Shown here: piece by piece, positions 9,877 through 18,818 of the stretch
Position numbering within the stretch: the stretch's first letter is position 1
Layout of the letters: every line of letters begins with the position of its first letter
Assembly: GCF_000719095.1 (NCBI RefSeq)
Contig: NZ_JOEH01000035.1
Span: forward strand, 1 to 64,000
From: Streptacidiphilus jeojiense
Lineage (GTDB): Bacteria; Actinomycetota; Actinomycetes; Streptomycetales; Streptomycetaceae
Length of the DNA: 64,000 bases
Direction: 5' to 3'
Program-made: the position numbers and the translations under genes
Notes under the pieces: generated by a model
Seen by the model: the letters and a program-made list of their open reading frames with translations, nothing else
Database searches by the model: none
What the model was told of the DNA's origin: nothing

Positions 9877-10320
9877 TCAGCCCTGTGCCCGACCGAAGAA
9901 GCGGGCGATGTCATTGACGAACGGCAGTGTGATCACCGGATTGGGTTCCGAGGCCAGCGCCAGCACCACGATCGCCACCCCGAGCACCCCCATGACCAGC
10001 ACATCGGTGAACCGGCTGCGCACCGCCAGCATCCCCACCTCGGGGAGCGCGATCCGCAGCGCGCAGCCGAGCAGCAGCGCCGCGCCGATGGTGATCACGC
10101 CGGGCCGGAAGGCGTTGAACGAGGTCACCGCCAGCCCCACCGCGACCAGGGTGAGCACCACCACTATCGGCCACTGCCGGACCGGGACCGGATGGCTCCG
10201 GTCGGCCGCGGCTGCGGACCCCTCGGGCGGGAAGGTGCCGGTGGTGGCGTCGGAGCGACGCCTGCCCGAGGAGTGCTGCGGCCGCGACGGCCGGCCCGGC
10301 CCGGACTCAGCCCGCGGCAC
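9877..10320 (-). CDS. DUF3017 membrane protein
   Basis: The protein of about 147 residues has a basic, Ser/Arg-rich N-terminus and three hydrophobic segments ([55 protein letters not shown]). This matches DUF3017 proteins, which usually sit directly downstream of folD in streptomycetes. The start is taken as GTG 10320, which overlaps the folD stop region and has GAGG 9 bp upstream; ATG 10341 is the alternative. Function is unknown. Coupling to folD suggests cotranscription, not necessarily a shared pathway. Confidence 0.8.
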   Translation of the reverse strand: MPRAESGPGRPSRPQHSSGRRRSDATTGTFPPEGSAAAADRSHPVPVRQWPIVVVLTLVAVGLAVTSFNAFRPGVITIGAALLLGCALRIALPEVGMLAVRSRFTDVLVMGVLGVAIVVLALASEPNPVITLPFVNDIARFFGRAQG

Positions 10321-11161
10321 GCTCGGCCGCCTCGACCACATTGCTCAGCAGCATCGCCCGGGTCATCGGCCCGACACCGCCCGGGTTGGGCGACAGCCAG
10401 CCGGCCACCTCGGCCACGCCGGGGTGCACGTCGCCGAGCAGCTTGCCGTTCTCGTCGCGGCTGACGCCGACGTCCAGCACGGCCGCGCCGGGGCGCACGT
10501 CCTCGGGCTTGACCAGGTGCGTCACACCGGCCGCCGCGACGATGATGTCGGCGCTGCGCAGGTGCGCGGACAGGTCGCGGGTGCCGGTGTGGGTGAGCGT
10601 GACCGTCGCGTTCTCGCTGCGGCGGGTGAGCAGCAGCCCGATCGAGCGGCCCACGGTGACCCCGCGGCCGACCACCACAACGTGGGCCCCGTTGGTCTCC
10701 ACCTTGTGCCGGCGCAGCAGCTCGACGATGCCGTTGGGGGTGCACGGCAGCGGCGCCTCGATGCCCAGGACCAGCCGGCCCAGGCTCATCGGGTGCAGGC
10801 CGTCGGCGTCCTTGGCCGGGTCCATCAGCTCCAGCACGCGCTTCTCGTCCAGGCCCTTGGGGAGCGGCAGCTGGACGATGTAGCCGGTGCAGGCCGGGTT
10901 GGCGTTGAGTTCGCGGACGACCTCCTCGACGTCGCTCTGGGTGGCGTCGGCGGGCAGTTCGCGCTGGATGCTGGCGATGCCGACCTCGGCGCAGTCCCGG
11001 TGCTTGCCGCGGACGTAGGAGTGGCTTCCGGGGTCGTCGCCGACCAGGACGGTGCCGAGGCCGGGCTGGACGCCCTTGGCCTTCAGGGCGTCGATCCGTA
11101 CGGCGAGCTCGGACTTGATCGCGGCGGCGGTGGCCTTGCCATCGAGAATCTGGGCGGTCAT
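10307..11161 (-). CDS. folD: Bifunctional methylene-THF dehydrogenase / methenyl-THF cyclohydrolase
   Basis: The 284-residue cytoplasmic enzyme turns 5,10-methylene-THF into 10-formyl-THF, the donor for PurN and PurH encoded nearby. FolD signatures are clear: the conserved Tyr-Val-x-x-Lys motif ([10 protein letters not shown]), [23 protein letters not shown] and the NADP-binding [17 protein letters not shown]. There is no Shine-Dalgarno before ATG 11161, but a GAGAAT hexamer at 11168-11173 lies exactly 6 bp upstream, the same arrangement as trpS, suggesting a leaderless transcript. Confidence 0.97.
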   Translation of the reverse strand: MTAQILDGKATAAAIKSELAVRIDALKAKGVQPGLGTVLVGDDPGSHSYVRGKHRDCAEVGIASIQRELPADATQSDVEEVVRELNANPACTGYIVQLPLPKGLDEKRVLELMDPAKDADGLHPMSLGRLVLGIEAPLPCTPNGIVELLRRHKVETNGAHVVVVGRGVTVGRSIGLLLTRRSENATVTLTHTGTRDLSAHLRSADIIVAAAGVTHLVKPEDVRPGAAVLDVGVSRDENGKLLGDVHPGVAEVAGWLSPNPGGVGPMTRAMLLSNVVEAAERAAG

Positions 11162-11587
11162 GGCCCCATTCTCGCGGATCCCGGCGGCAGGTCGTTACCC
11201 AGGTGCTTCCCGACGCGCACCCGGCGGAGCGCGGGGATCCGGTTGCAGATCCGCCACAACTACGCACAGCAACGCGAAGTGGCTGGACAGCGCGGCACGG
11301 GACCGGAACGATGGGCACGGCAATGTGGTCCGCCCTGATGGCCTGTCACGACAGACAGCGGCGTCAGGATGCGGTCGGAACTCGGGGGAGACAGTGCGCG
11401 GTCATCAGCAGTCGCCAATGACGTCCCATCAGTGGACCCTGGCGACCCACACCGGGGATTCCACGGAGAGCACCGACCGCACTGTCATACCCGTCCGATA
11501 ATCTCGCCGCGTTCTCACCCGTACGGCCCGTGCCTGCGGCGTCCCGGAGCGTGCACCTCGTTCACCCTTCCTGCCCGGAGGCAAACC
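11162..11587. other. Divergent intergenic region between folD and the RDD gene
   Basis: The 426 bp hold no convincing gene. They contain the folD -10-like hexamer at 11168-11173 and a GATAAT hexamer at 11497-11502 that could be a -10 for the RDD gene, although no good -35 is visible. The RDD Shine-Dalgarno GGAGG is at 11577-11581. I see no riboswitch consensus. Confidence 0.5.
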
Positions 11588-12370
11588 GTGTCCTATCCTC
11601 CCGACCCCAACAACCCCTATGGCCAGCCGCAACAGCCACCGCAGCAGCCCGGCTACGGCTACCCGCAGCAGGCTCCGCAGGGCGTGCCGCCGCAGCAGCC
11701 TCCGCAGCAGCCCGGCTACGGCTACCCGCAGGGCCAGCCTCAGCAGCCGCCGCAGTACGGCTACCCGCAGCAGCCCCCGGTCCCGCCGCAGGGCGCCGAG
11801 TACGGCTACCCGCCCCAGCAGCCCGGCTACGACCCCAACGCCTACGGCTACCAGCCGCAGCCGGTGCCGGGCGTGGCCCAGGGCGCCTCGGGCTACGTGA
11901 CCATCCCGACCGGGACCTTCCAGATCGCCTCCTACGGCGCCCGCTTCGGCGCCCGGCTGCTGGACATGGTGTTCGTCGGGATCATCTTCGGCGTGATCTA
12001 CGCCGTGATCCTCACCGCGATGATCAGCTCGATCAACAACGGCAGCTCCAGCGGGGCCGGCATCGGCGTGCTCTTCCTGGTCGACATCTTCTTCTACGTC
12101 GTGCTGCTGGCCTGGGACGTCGTGTTCGTCGCCTGGAAGGGCGCAACCCCGGGCAAGATGATCCTCGGCCTGCTGGTCGTGGACGAGCGCACCGGCGTCA
12201 AGCCCAGCTTCGGCGGCGCGCTGACCCGCTGGGGCTTCCCCATCGGCCTGGGCCTGATCACCTGCGGCCTCGGCGCCGTGCTGATCTACATCTCGCCGTT
12301 CTTCGACAACACCGGCAAGCTGCGCGGCTGGCACGACCGGGCCGCCAACACCCTGGTCATCAAGCCCTGA
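11588..12370 (+). CDS. RDD-family membrane protein with a Pro/Gln/Tyr-rich N-terminal tail
   Basis: The 260-residue protein starts at GTG 11588, set by GGAGG 6 bp upstream. Residues 1 to about 95 are a cytoplasmic low-complexity tail of PQQPGYGYPQ-type repeats; at DNA level 11639-11668 and 11702-11731 are the same 30-mer. The RDD domain follows: ASYGARFGARLLDMV, then hydrophobic helices (MVFVGIIFGVIYAVILTAMI, VLFLVDIFFYVVLLAWDVVF), GATPGKMILGLLVVDERTG and a final helix before GWHDRAANTLVIK. RDD proteins are mostly of unknown role, some linked to ion transport. Confidence 0.9.
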   Translation: MSYPPDPNNPYGQPQQPPQQPGYGYPQQAPQGVPPQQPPQQPGYGYPQGQPQQPPQYGYPQQPPVPPQGAEYGYPPQQPGYDPNAYGYQPQPVPGVAQGASGYVTIPTGTFQIASYGARFGARLLDMVFVGIIFGVIYAVILTAMISSINNGSSSGAGIGVLFLVDIFFYVVLLAWDVVFVAWKGATPGKMILGLLVVDERTGVKPSFGGALTRWGFPIGLGLITCGLGAVLIYISPFFDNTGKLRGWHDRAANTLVIKP

Positions 12371-12375
12371 CAGCA

Positions 12376-12420
12376 CGCGAGGGCCCGCTGTCCCGTTGGT
12401 GGGGACAGCGGGCCCTCGCG
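12376..12420. terminator. Bidirectional terminator between the RDD gene and purH
   Basis: Perfect 19-nt arms (12376-12394 and 12402-12420) with a 7-nt loop lie between the two convergent stop codons, six bases after the RDD stop. Confidence 0.85.
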
Positions 12421-12431
12421 CGTTCATCAGC

Positions 12432-14015
12432 TCAGTGGAAGAAGTGCCGGGTGCCGGTCAGGTACATCGTCACCCCGGCGGCCTTGGCCGCCTCGACCAC
12501 CTGGTCGTCACGGATCGAGCCGCCCGGCTGGACGACCGCCTTGACCCCCGCGGCGAGCAGGATCTCCAGGCCGTCGGGGAAGGGGAAGAAGGCGTCCGAC
12601 GCGGCGTAGGAGCCGGCCGCCCGCTCGCCGGCCCGCTCGACCGCGAGCCTGGCCGAGTCCACCCGGTTGACCTGGCCCATGCCGACGCCGACCGAGGCAC
12701 CGCCCGAGGCCAGCAGGATCGCGTTGGACTTGACGGCCCGGCAGGCGCGCCAGGCGAAGGACAGCTCGGCGAGCTCCTCCGGGGAGAGCGCGTCGCCGGT
12801 GGCCAGGGTCCAGGTCGACGGGTCGTCACCGGCCGCGTCGATCCGGTCGGCCTGCTGCAGCAGCACCCCGCCGGTGACCGCGCGGGTCTCGATCGGGGCG
12901 GCCGCCGGGGTGCCGTGCAGCACCCGGATGTTCTTCTTCTGCGCCAGCACCTCGACCGCGCCGTCCGCGTAGGAGGGGGCGAAGACGACCTCGGTGAAGA
13001 TCGGCGCGATCTGCTCCGCCAGCTCCACGGTGACCTCGCGGTTCACCGCGATGACGCCGCCGTAGGCCGAGACCGGGTCGCAGGCGTGCGCCTTGCGGTG
13101 CGCCTCGGCGACGTCCGCGCCGACCGCGATGCCGCAGGGGTTGGCGTGCTTGATGATCGCGACGCAGGGCTGGTCCTGGTCGTACGCGGCGCGGACGGCC
13201 GCGTCGGTGTCGGCGTAGTTGTTGTACGACATCTCCTTGCCGTGCAACTGCTCCGCCGCGGCCAGGCCGGTCCCGCTGCCGTCCACGTAGAGCGCGGCGG
13301 CCTGGTGCGGGTTCTCCCCGTAGCGCAGCACGTTCTCGCGCTCCCAGGTGGCGCCGAGGAAGGCCGGGAACGCCTCGTCGTCGACCGGGGCGTACTCGCT
13401 TGCGAACCAGGAGGCGACGGCCACGTCGTAGGCGGCGGTGTGGGCGAAGGCCTCACCGGCCAGGCGCTTGCGGGTGGCCAGGTCGAAGCCGCCGGCCGAG
13501 GCCGCGGCGAGGACGTCGGCGTAGCGGGTCGGGGAGGTGACCACCGCGACCGAGGGGTGGTTCTTGGCGGCGGCGCGGACCATGCTCGGGCCGCCGATGT
13601 CGATCTGCTCCACGCACTCGTCGGGGCTCGCGCCGGAGGCGACGGTGGCCTTGAACGGGTAGAGGTTGACCACCACCAGGTCGAACGGGGCCACGCCCAG
13701 TTCGTCCAGCTGCTCGCGGTGCGAGGGCAGCCGCAGGTCGGCCAGGATTCCGGCGTGGACCCGCGGGTGCAGCGTCTTGACCCGGCCGTCCAGGCACTCG
13801 GGGAAGCCGGTCAGCTCCTCGACCGGGGTGACCGGGACGCCGGCCGCGGCGATCCGCGCGGCGGTGGAACCGGTGGACACCAGCTCGACGCCGGCGGCGT
13901 GCAGGCCCTGCGCCAGCTCCTCCAGTCCGGTCTTGTCGTAGACGCTGACGAGGGCGCGGCGGAGCGGCCTTTGGTTTTCGGAGACGGGCGCGGGCTGGGT
14001 GCTGCCGGAACTCAT
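12432..14015 (-). CDS. purH: Bifunctional AICAR transformylase / IMP cyclohydrolase
   Basis: The 527-residue enzyme performs the last two steps of IMP synthesis, using 10-formyl-THF to formylate AICAR and then closing the ring. The MGS-like cyclohydrolase domain is N-terminal ([32 protein letters not shown]) and the transformylase domain follows ([44 protein letters not shown]). Removal of AICAR/ZMP links it to the ZTP riboswitch on glyA, 3.8 kb away. It lies 39 bp downstream of purN in a purNH operon. Confidence 0.98.
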   Translation of the reverse strand: MSSGSTQPAPVSENQRPLRRALVSVYDKTGLEELAQGLHAAGVELVSTGSTAARIAAAGVPVTPVEELTGFPECLDGRVKTLHPRVHAGILADLRLPSHREQLDELGVAPFDLVVVNLYPFKATVASGASPDECVEQIDIGGPSMVRAAAKNHPSVAVVTSPTRYADVLAAASAGGFDLATRKRLAGEAFAHTAAYDVAVASWFASEYAPVDDEAFPAFLGATWERENVLRYGENPHQAAALYVDGSGTGLAAAEQLHGKEMSYNNYADTDAAVRAAYDQDQPCVAIIKHANPCGIAVGADVAEAHRKAHACDPVSAYGGVIAVNREVTVELAEQIAPIFTEVVFAPSYADGAVEVLAQKKNIRVLHGTPAAAPIETRAVTGGVLLQQADRIDAAGDDPSTWTLATGDALSPEELAELSFAWRACRAVKSNAILLASGGASVGVGMGQVNRVDSARLAVERAGERAAGSYAASDAFFPFPDGLEILLAAGVKAVVQPGGSIRDDQVVEAAKAAGVTMYLTGTRHFFH

Positions 14016-14054
14016 TGCTGATCCTTCGGTGTGTGGTGGTCCGTCAGGAGGAGG

Positions 14055-14735
14055 TCAGGAGAGAGGGGGCGGGGCGGGGAGGGAGAGGACGCGGCGCCCG
14101 TCGACCCGGTGGCCCTCGCGGGCCAGCCAGCCCACGGCCTCGACCAGCAGTCCGCGTTCGACGGCCTTGATGCGCTCGTGCAGCGCCTCGCCGCCGTCCT
14201 CGTGGTCGGCGTCGGTCACCTCGACCACGCCCTGGGCGATGATCGGCCCGGTGTCGACGCCCTCGTCGACCAGGTGGACGGTGCAGCCGGTGACCTTGAC
14301 GCCGTAGGCGAGGGCGTCCCGAACCCCGTGCGCGCCGGGGAACGAGGGCAGCAGGGCGGGGTGGGTGTTGACGATGCGGCCCTCGAAGCGGCGCATGAAG
14401 CCGCCGCCGAGGATCTTCATGAAGCCCGCGGTCACCACCAGGTCGGGCGCGTGCGCGGCGGTGGCCTCGGTCAGCGCCACGTCCCAGTCGGTGCGGACGG
14501 CGAAGTCCTTCACCCGGAGCACGAAGGTGGGGATGCCGGCCGCCTCGGCGCGTTCGAGGCCGGCGATGGAGTCGCGGTCGGCGCCGACGGCGGTGATCAC
14601 CGCTCCGTACGCCGGGTCCGCGCAGGCCTCGATCAGGGCCTGCAGGTTGGTCCCGGAGCCGGACACCAGGACGACGAGGCGCGCGGGAGCAGCGGGAGCG
14701 GGGTAGTCGGACGCCTGGGCATCGAGGTACGCCAA
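14055..14735 (-). CDS. purN: Phosphoribosylglycinamide formyltransferase 1
   Basis: The 226-residue enzyme formylates GAR with 10-formyl-THF in de novo purine synthesis. Signatures are the phosphate-binding VLVSGSGTNLQALI, the Asn-His catalytic segment NTHPALLPSFPGAHGVRDAL and the Asp in VHLVDEGVDTGPII. The N-terminus carries about 18 extra residues before the first strand. It is first in the purNH operon. Confidence 0.97.
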   Translation of the reverse strand: MAYLDAQASDYPAPAAPARLVVLVSGSGTNLQALIEACADPAYGAVITAVGADRDSIAGLERAEAAGIPTFVLRVKDFAVRTDWDVALTEATAAHAPDLVVTAGFMKILGGGFMRRFEGRIVNTHPALLPSFPGAHGVRDALAYGVKVTGCTVHLVDEGVDTGPIIAQGVVEVTDADHEDGGEALHERIKAVERGLLVEAVGWLAREGHRVDGRRVLSLPAPPPLS

Positions 14736-15090
14736 AGCACGGTCCTCACGTCACGGCACGGCTGCCCCTGAGGCGTACTCGGCCGAACGGCACACTGCGC
14801 ATCCAGGGCAAACCGGGCTATCTGGGGGCAGCCACGGGGTGTCATCTCGTGACCGGCATCCGTGTCCGCCGAAGGGGCCGACGACGGCGCCGAGGGCCGA
14901 CCAGGAACCCACAGGGGCCGCCGGTCGTCAGCAACGATACCGGGCCCTGACAGCGGCCCCGCACTCGTGGTCGACGATCATGGGGTGGGGACGAGCCAGA
15001 GCGGGGTACGTAGTGAGAGGGTGTCCTCACGGGTGTCCTCTCAGAGGGACAGCGGGAAAGCAGCCCACAGTCAGGAGTACGGCGAAGACC
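14736..15090. other. Divergent intergenic region upstream of purN and a membrane-protein gene
   Basis: The 355 bp hold no gene I can support. They contain two direct copies of GGGTGTCCTC (15019-15028 and 15031-15040), bracketed by the inverted heptamers TGAGAGG (15014-15020) and CCTCTCA (15037-15043), a possible operator for the rightward gene. I looked for a second ZTP motif before purN and found none. Confidence 0.4.
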
Positions 15091-15984
15091 ATGGTCCAGA
15101 AATCGGACAGCGGCACACCCCCCGAGGGGCCCCGCGACCCCTTCGCCCCGCCGTCCAAGGACGCGCCGGACCGCCCCTGGCAGCCCCGGCAGCCGCAGCA
15201 CCCGCAGGACTCCCAGCACTCGGGGCACTCCGGCCACTCGGGCCACCCCGGCCAGCACCGGAACGACGAGCGCGGCTGGGCGACCGAGACCCCGCCGGAC
15301 GAGCAGGGCGGGGACTCCGAGGACGGCCCGCAGGACGGTCGGCCGCCGCGTCCGGTGGTACCGCCGCCGCACCCCTGGAGCCCCGGCTACCAGGGCCAGC
15401 AGCCGCCCCGTCCGCTGTACAGCCCGGCCCCGCAGGCCCCCCGTTTCGACCCCACCGACCCGGTGCAGCGCAGGGCTCGCTACGCGCTGCTCAGCGGCAT
15501 GTGGGGGATCTTCTTCCTGATCCTCGGCGTTCCCTACATCACCCTGCTGCTGGCGTCGCTGGCGCTGTACTGGGCCATCAGCTCGCTGCGCGGCACGGCC
15601 AAGACCCCGACCTCCGCCCTGGACGGCACCGGGGCCGGCGCCGGGACCGCAGGACCGGCCGGGCCGTTCCCCGGCGCTCCCCCGGCCCCGACCGCACCCA
15701 CCGCGCCGGGGGCACCGCCCGCCCCGCCCGGGTACGGGATGCCGGGCTACCGCCCCGGGTACGTGCCGCCGTACCAGACCCGGCCCCAGGTGCCCGCCGC
15801 GATGGGCGGACTGATCGCCGCCATCGTCGGACTGGCGATGGTCGCCACCGTCTTCGGGGTGCAGCTGTACTACAAGAGCTTCTACGACTGCCAGAACAAC
15901 GCGCTCACCAAGGCCGCCTACAACAGCTGCGCCACCACGGTGACGCCGAAGCCTCCGCAGTGGTTGGTGCAGATCGGCGGCTGA
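15091..15984 (+). CDS. Pro-rich integral membrane protein, function unknown
   Basis: The 297-residue protein starts at ATG 15091, with AGGAG about 15 bp upstream. The first 125 residues are hydrophilic and rich in Pro, Gln and His (QPRQPQHPQDSQHSGH). Then come two close transmembrane segments (WGIFFLILGVPYITLLLASLALYW), a Pro/Ala/Gly-rich linker and a third helix (GLIAAIVGLAMVATVFGVQLYY) followed by a short outer tail with two Cys. I do not recognise a named family; such proteins are common in streptomycetes. The last 80 bp overlap the convergent DUF6350 gene. Confidence 0.75.
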   Translation: MVQKSDSGTPPEGPRDPFAPPSKDAPDRPWQPRQPQHPQDSQHSGHSGHSGHPGQHRNDERGWATETPPDEQGGDSEDGPQDGRPPRPVVPPPHPWSPGYQGQQPPRPLYSPAPQAPRFDPTDPVQRRARYALLSGMWGIFFLILGVPYITLLLASLALYWAISSLRGTAKTPTSALDGTGAGAGTAGPAGPFPGAPPAPTAPTAPGAPPAPPGYGMPGYRPGYVPPYQTRPQVPAAMGGLIAAIVGLAMVATVFGVQLYYKSFYDCQNNALTKAAYNSCATTVTPKPPQWLVQIGG

Positions 15985-17458
15985 GCACCAGCCGTACCAG
16001 CAGCGCGCCGGGCACGCCGGCGGCTGCCCAGCAGAGGGCGGCCAGCCCGGTCCACCACGGGGAGGGGCCGACGGCGGCGAGCGCCCGGGTGCCCAGCGAG
16101 CCGCCGGACGCCGCGGCGCACACCGCCGCCAGCACGCCGGTGCCGACCGCCGCGCCCAGGGCGACCCCGGCGGTGGCCACGGCGCGCCACCCGCACCGCT
16201 CCGCCGCCCGGCCCACGCAGCCGGACACGGCGGCCGCGGACGCCACCGGGACGGCCAGCACCAGCAGCGCCGACAGGCCGCCTCCGGCCGTCGGCAACGC
16301 CGAGAGCAGGGGGAACGCGGGGGGAGCCGGCGGCACCGCGACGGTGAGCGGGGCCAGCCGACCGCCCAGCTGGAAACCGGGTCCGAGCGCGTAGGCGGCC
16401 GCCCAGACGGCGCCGTTCGGCAGCAGCACGATGCAGAGCAGCAGCAGCGACAGCCGTCCGGCCAGATCGGGCGCGGTCTGGGCGGCGAGGCCGCCGGCGG
16501 CGCCGAAGTGCAGCAGCAGGGCGGCCGCCAGCAGGACCGCACCGGCGCCCAGCAGCGCCGCGCCGGCGCAGAGGGCGGCCCGGAGGGCGACGGCGGGGCC
16601 GCCGGGGGCGTACAGGGCCTCCAGAGCGTTCGGGGTCGGCAGGGCGCCCCAGCGGCCCGAGGCATCTGGACCGTCCAGGTCTTCCGGGCCGTCCGGGTCG
16701 TCCGGATTCGGGGCGAATCTGCGGGCCCAGCCTGGAAGACCGGCCCGGTCTGGCCACCGGACCCAGGCGGGCAGTCGGGGGCGGACGGGCAGGTGCAGCC
16801 AGGCGGGCAGGCCGCGGGCGCCCGAGCCGCGGTGCACGCCGACCGCAGCGACCGGCAGGGCCAGCAGCGCGGTGTGCCCGAGAGCGGCGAGGGGGTCGGC
16901 CGCGCGGAGGCCGCCGGGGGTGTCCGCCGCGGCTGCGACCACGATGGCCAGGGTCGCCAGCAGGTAGCCCGCCGCCAGGCCCAGCAGCGCCGAACCGGGG
17001 TGTCCGGGCTCCCGTACACCGGCCTCGTCTTCGGACTCGTCCCCGGTCTCGTCGCCGAAGTCGTCCCCGAAGTCGTCGCTGAAGTCGTCGAACTCCTCGG
17101 CCCCCTCCGCCCGCTCGGCCGCGTCCGTCCGGGTCGTACCGGCCCGTAGCGCGAAGCGGTACAGCGGCAGCAGCACCAGCACCGTCACCAGCAGCGGGGG
17201 CAGCGCCAGCGGCGCCCCGTCCGGCCGCAGCAGCCCGGCTCCCTGCGCCAGCAGCCACAGGCACGCGGCCAGGTGCAGCGCCCCGCCGGGCCCGACCTGG
17301 ACGTACGGGGTCACGATCCACAGCAGGAACAGCGGGACGGCCAGCCCGGCGAAGCCCAGTCCGGCCGCCGCGGCGCCGCCCACCAGCCCGGTCCTGGCCG
17401 CCGCCGGATCGCCGAGGACCACCGCGGCCGGGCGCAACCGCTCCATCAAGAAGGCCAT
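15905..17458 (-). CDS. DUF6350-type polytopic membrane protein
   Basis: The protein of about 517 residues (ATG 17458; ATG 17482 is an alternative that would approach the divergent gene) has many Ala/Leu/Val-rich helices and an acidic loop near residues 120-160 (DDFSDDFGDDFGDETGDESEDE). Its position next to purN and its character match DUF6350 membrane proteins of streptomycetes, sometimes called PerM-like and of unproven function. The C-terminal residues after the last helix overlap the convergent neighbour by 80 bp and may not be functional. Confidence 0.75.
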   Translation of the reverse strand: MAFLMERLRPAAVVLGDPAAARTGLVGGAAAAGLGFAGLAVPLFLLWIVTPYVQVGPGGALHLAACLWLLAQGAGLLRPDGAPLALPPLLVTVLVLLPLYRFALRAGTTRTDAAERAEGAEEFDDFSDDFGDDFGDETGDESEDEAGVREPGHPGSALLGLAAGYLLATLAIVVAAAADTPGGLRAADPLAALGHTALLALPVAAVGVHRGSGARGLPAWLHLPVRPRLPAWVRWPDRAGLPGWARRFAPNPDDPDGPEDLDGPDASGRWGALPTPNALEALYAPGGPAVALRAALCAGAALLGAGAVLLAAALLLHFGAAGGLAAQTAPDLAGRLSLLLLCIVLLPNGAVWAAAYALGPGFQLGGRLAPLTVAVPPAPPAFPLLSALPTAGGGLSALLVLAVPVASAAAVSGCVGRAAERCGWRAVATAGVALGAAVGTGVLAAVCAAASGGSLGTRALAAVGPSPWWTGLAALCWAAAGVPGALLVRLVLSRRSAPTTAEASASPWWRSCCRRPW

Positions 17459-17487
17459 GCCCCACCATGCTCCGGGTGCCACCCGTT

Positions 17488-17516
17488 TTGACCAACGACA
17501 TGGCAGACATCAGCAT
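17488..17516 (+). promoter_or_regulatory. Possible promoter for the sigma-like gene
   Basis: TTGACC at 17488-17493, a 17-bp spacer and CAGCAT at 17511-17516 resemble a housekeeping-sigma promoter, lying just upstream of the probable ATG at 17536. The -10 is a weak match. Confidence 0.35.
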
Positions 17517-17535
17517 TTCGCCGAAGAATTCCTAT

Positions 17536-18714
17536 ATGTCTCTCATCGGCTCTGCTGATCAACGGCGCTCGGCCGAATCCTTCGAGGCGCTCTACCGCGA
17601 CAGCTACCAGCGGCTGACCCGGCAGGCCTACCTGCTGGTCGGCCACCGGCACCGGGCGGCCCACTGCGTACGGAGGGCCTTCCAGCTCGCCTGGAGCGAG
17701 TGGGACGTGGTGTCCGCCGACCCCTCCCCCGAGGGGTGGATCCGCGCCGCTGCCTTCGACCTGGCACTGTCCCCCTGGCACCGCAGCCCGCTGCGCCACC
17801 CCGAGCACAGCGCCCGGCTGACCCGGGACGACCGCAAGCTGCTGACGGCGCTGCTGCACCTGCCCCGGGCCCAGCGCAGGGCCGTGGTGCTGCACGACGC
17901 CCTGGGTCTGGACTGGCAGCAGACCGCCGCCGAGATCGAGTCCAGCACCCCCGCCGCCTACGGCAGGGTGGTCCGCGCCAGGCTCGGCCTGGCCCGGATG
18001 GCCCCGACGGTCGCCGGCAAGGACGCCCGCCGGCGCGGCTTCGGTCGCGAGCTGGGCGTGCTGCTGCGCGGCGCCGCCGTCCGCGGCTGCCCGCTGCCTG
18101 AGGTCCCGTCACCGGGCGTGGTACGGCAGCGTTCCCGGCTGCACGAGCGCGGGGTGACCGCGGCGGCCGGGGTGCTGGCCCTGGGCATGGCCGGAGCGCT
18201 GGTCGCCGGCGCCGTGGTCGGCACGCCGTGGCATCCGCGGACGGTGCCGTTCATCGCCTACCACCCGGCGAACCGGGTGGCGGCGGACTCCGCCCAGGCG
18301 GCGGGGCAGGCGGCGGGGCAGGCGGCGGGGCAGAACCCGGTGCCGGTGTCGGAGGCGCTGCCGAACCCGGCTCCGGAGACGGCCCCGGCACCGGTGTCGG
18401 CTCCCGTGTCGGCCCCCGCCCCGGTGTCTGCCGCGGCCGCGCTGCCGAACCTGTCGCTGTTCACCGCGTCCGCGGCGCGGACCGGCCGCCTCCCGGTGCG
18501 GCTGTTCACGGCGCCCGGCGCCCGGCGGCAGCCACTGGCCCGGCCGATCTCCTCCGGCCTGCTGCTGCCGGCGCTGCCGACCGGCGCCACCGGCCCCACC
18601 GCGGCGGCCGTGCACTCCGGTGGCCACCCGGTGGCGCACCGCTCGATGCACCGGCCGTCGCTGCCGGGCGCCCTGTGCCGGCTGTTCGCGCTGCCCTGCC
18701 ACCGGCACCACTGA
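17536..18714 (+). CDS. ECF sigma-like protein with a C-terminal membrane anchor
   Basis: The protein of about 392 residues (ATG 17536 chosen; ATG 17500 possible; neither has a good ribosome site) begins with a sigma region 2-like helix set (FEALYRDSYQRLTRQAYLLV, then CVRRAFQLAWSEWD) and a region 4-like helix-turn-helix (LLTALLHLPRAQRRAVVLHD, LDWQQTAAEIESSTPAAYGRV). Near residue 210 a transmembrane helix follows (VTAAAGVLALGMAGALVAGAVVG), then a long Ala/Pro/Val-rich outer tail with a 12-bp tandem repeat encoding GQAA units. This is the layout of a sigma domain tied to the membrane. Region 2 looks degenerate, so DNA-binding activity is uncertain. Confidence 0.7.
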   Translation: MSLIGSADQRRSAESFEALYRDSYQRLTRQAYLLVGHRHRAAHCVRRAFQLAWSEWDVVSADPSPEGWIRAAAFDLALSPWHRSPLRHPEHSARLTRDDRKLLTALLHLPRAQRRAVVLHDALGLDWQQTAAEIESSTPAAYGRVVRARLGLARMAPTVAGKDARRRGFGRELGVLLRGAAVRGCPLPEVPSPGVVRQRSRLHERGVTAAAGVLALGMAGALVAGAVVGTPWHPRTVPFIAYHPANRVAADSAQAAGQAAGQAAGQNPVPVSEALPNPAPETAPAPVSAPVSAPAPVSAAAALPNLSLFTASAARTGRLPVRLFTAPGARRQPLARPISSGLLLPALPTGATGPTAAAVHSGGHPVAHRSMHRPSLPGALCRLFALPCHRHH

Positions 18715-18737
18715 CGTCCCGGCACCCGCACAGCGAA

Positions 18738-18770
18738 GCGCCCTGCACCGGATCGTCCGGTGCAGGGCGC
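18738..18770. terminator. Terminator between the sigma-like gene and sucD
   Basis: Perfect 15-nt arms (18738-18752 and 18756-18770) surround a 3-nt TCG loop, between two convergent genes. Confidence 0.85.
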
Positions 18771-18786
18771 CTGCCTGACTGCCTGT

Positions 18787-18818
18787 TACGTGTTGCCGTG
18801 CCTACGTGTTGCCGTGCC
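18787..18818. repeat. 16-bp tandem duplication at the sucD stop codon
   Basis: The 16-mer TACGTGTTGCCGTGCC occurs twice without a gap (18787-18802 and 18803-18818). On the minus strand the sucD TAG stop (18820-18818) is the beginning of the second unit, so the repeat starts exactly at the stop codon. Confidence 0.8.

Noticed and set aside
11639..11731. Exact 30-bp DNA repeat in the RDD gene as a recombination site
   Set aside because: It is in frame and encodes the PQQPGYGYPQ tail, so simple expansion of a low-complexity coding region explains it.
14736..14900. A second ZTP riboswitch upstream of purN
   Set aside because: The GGGAGCG and GCCUGGGCA blocks are missing.
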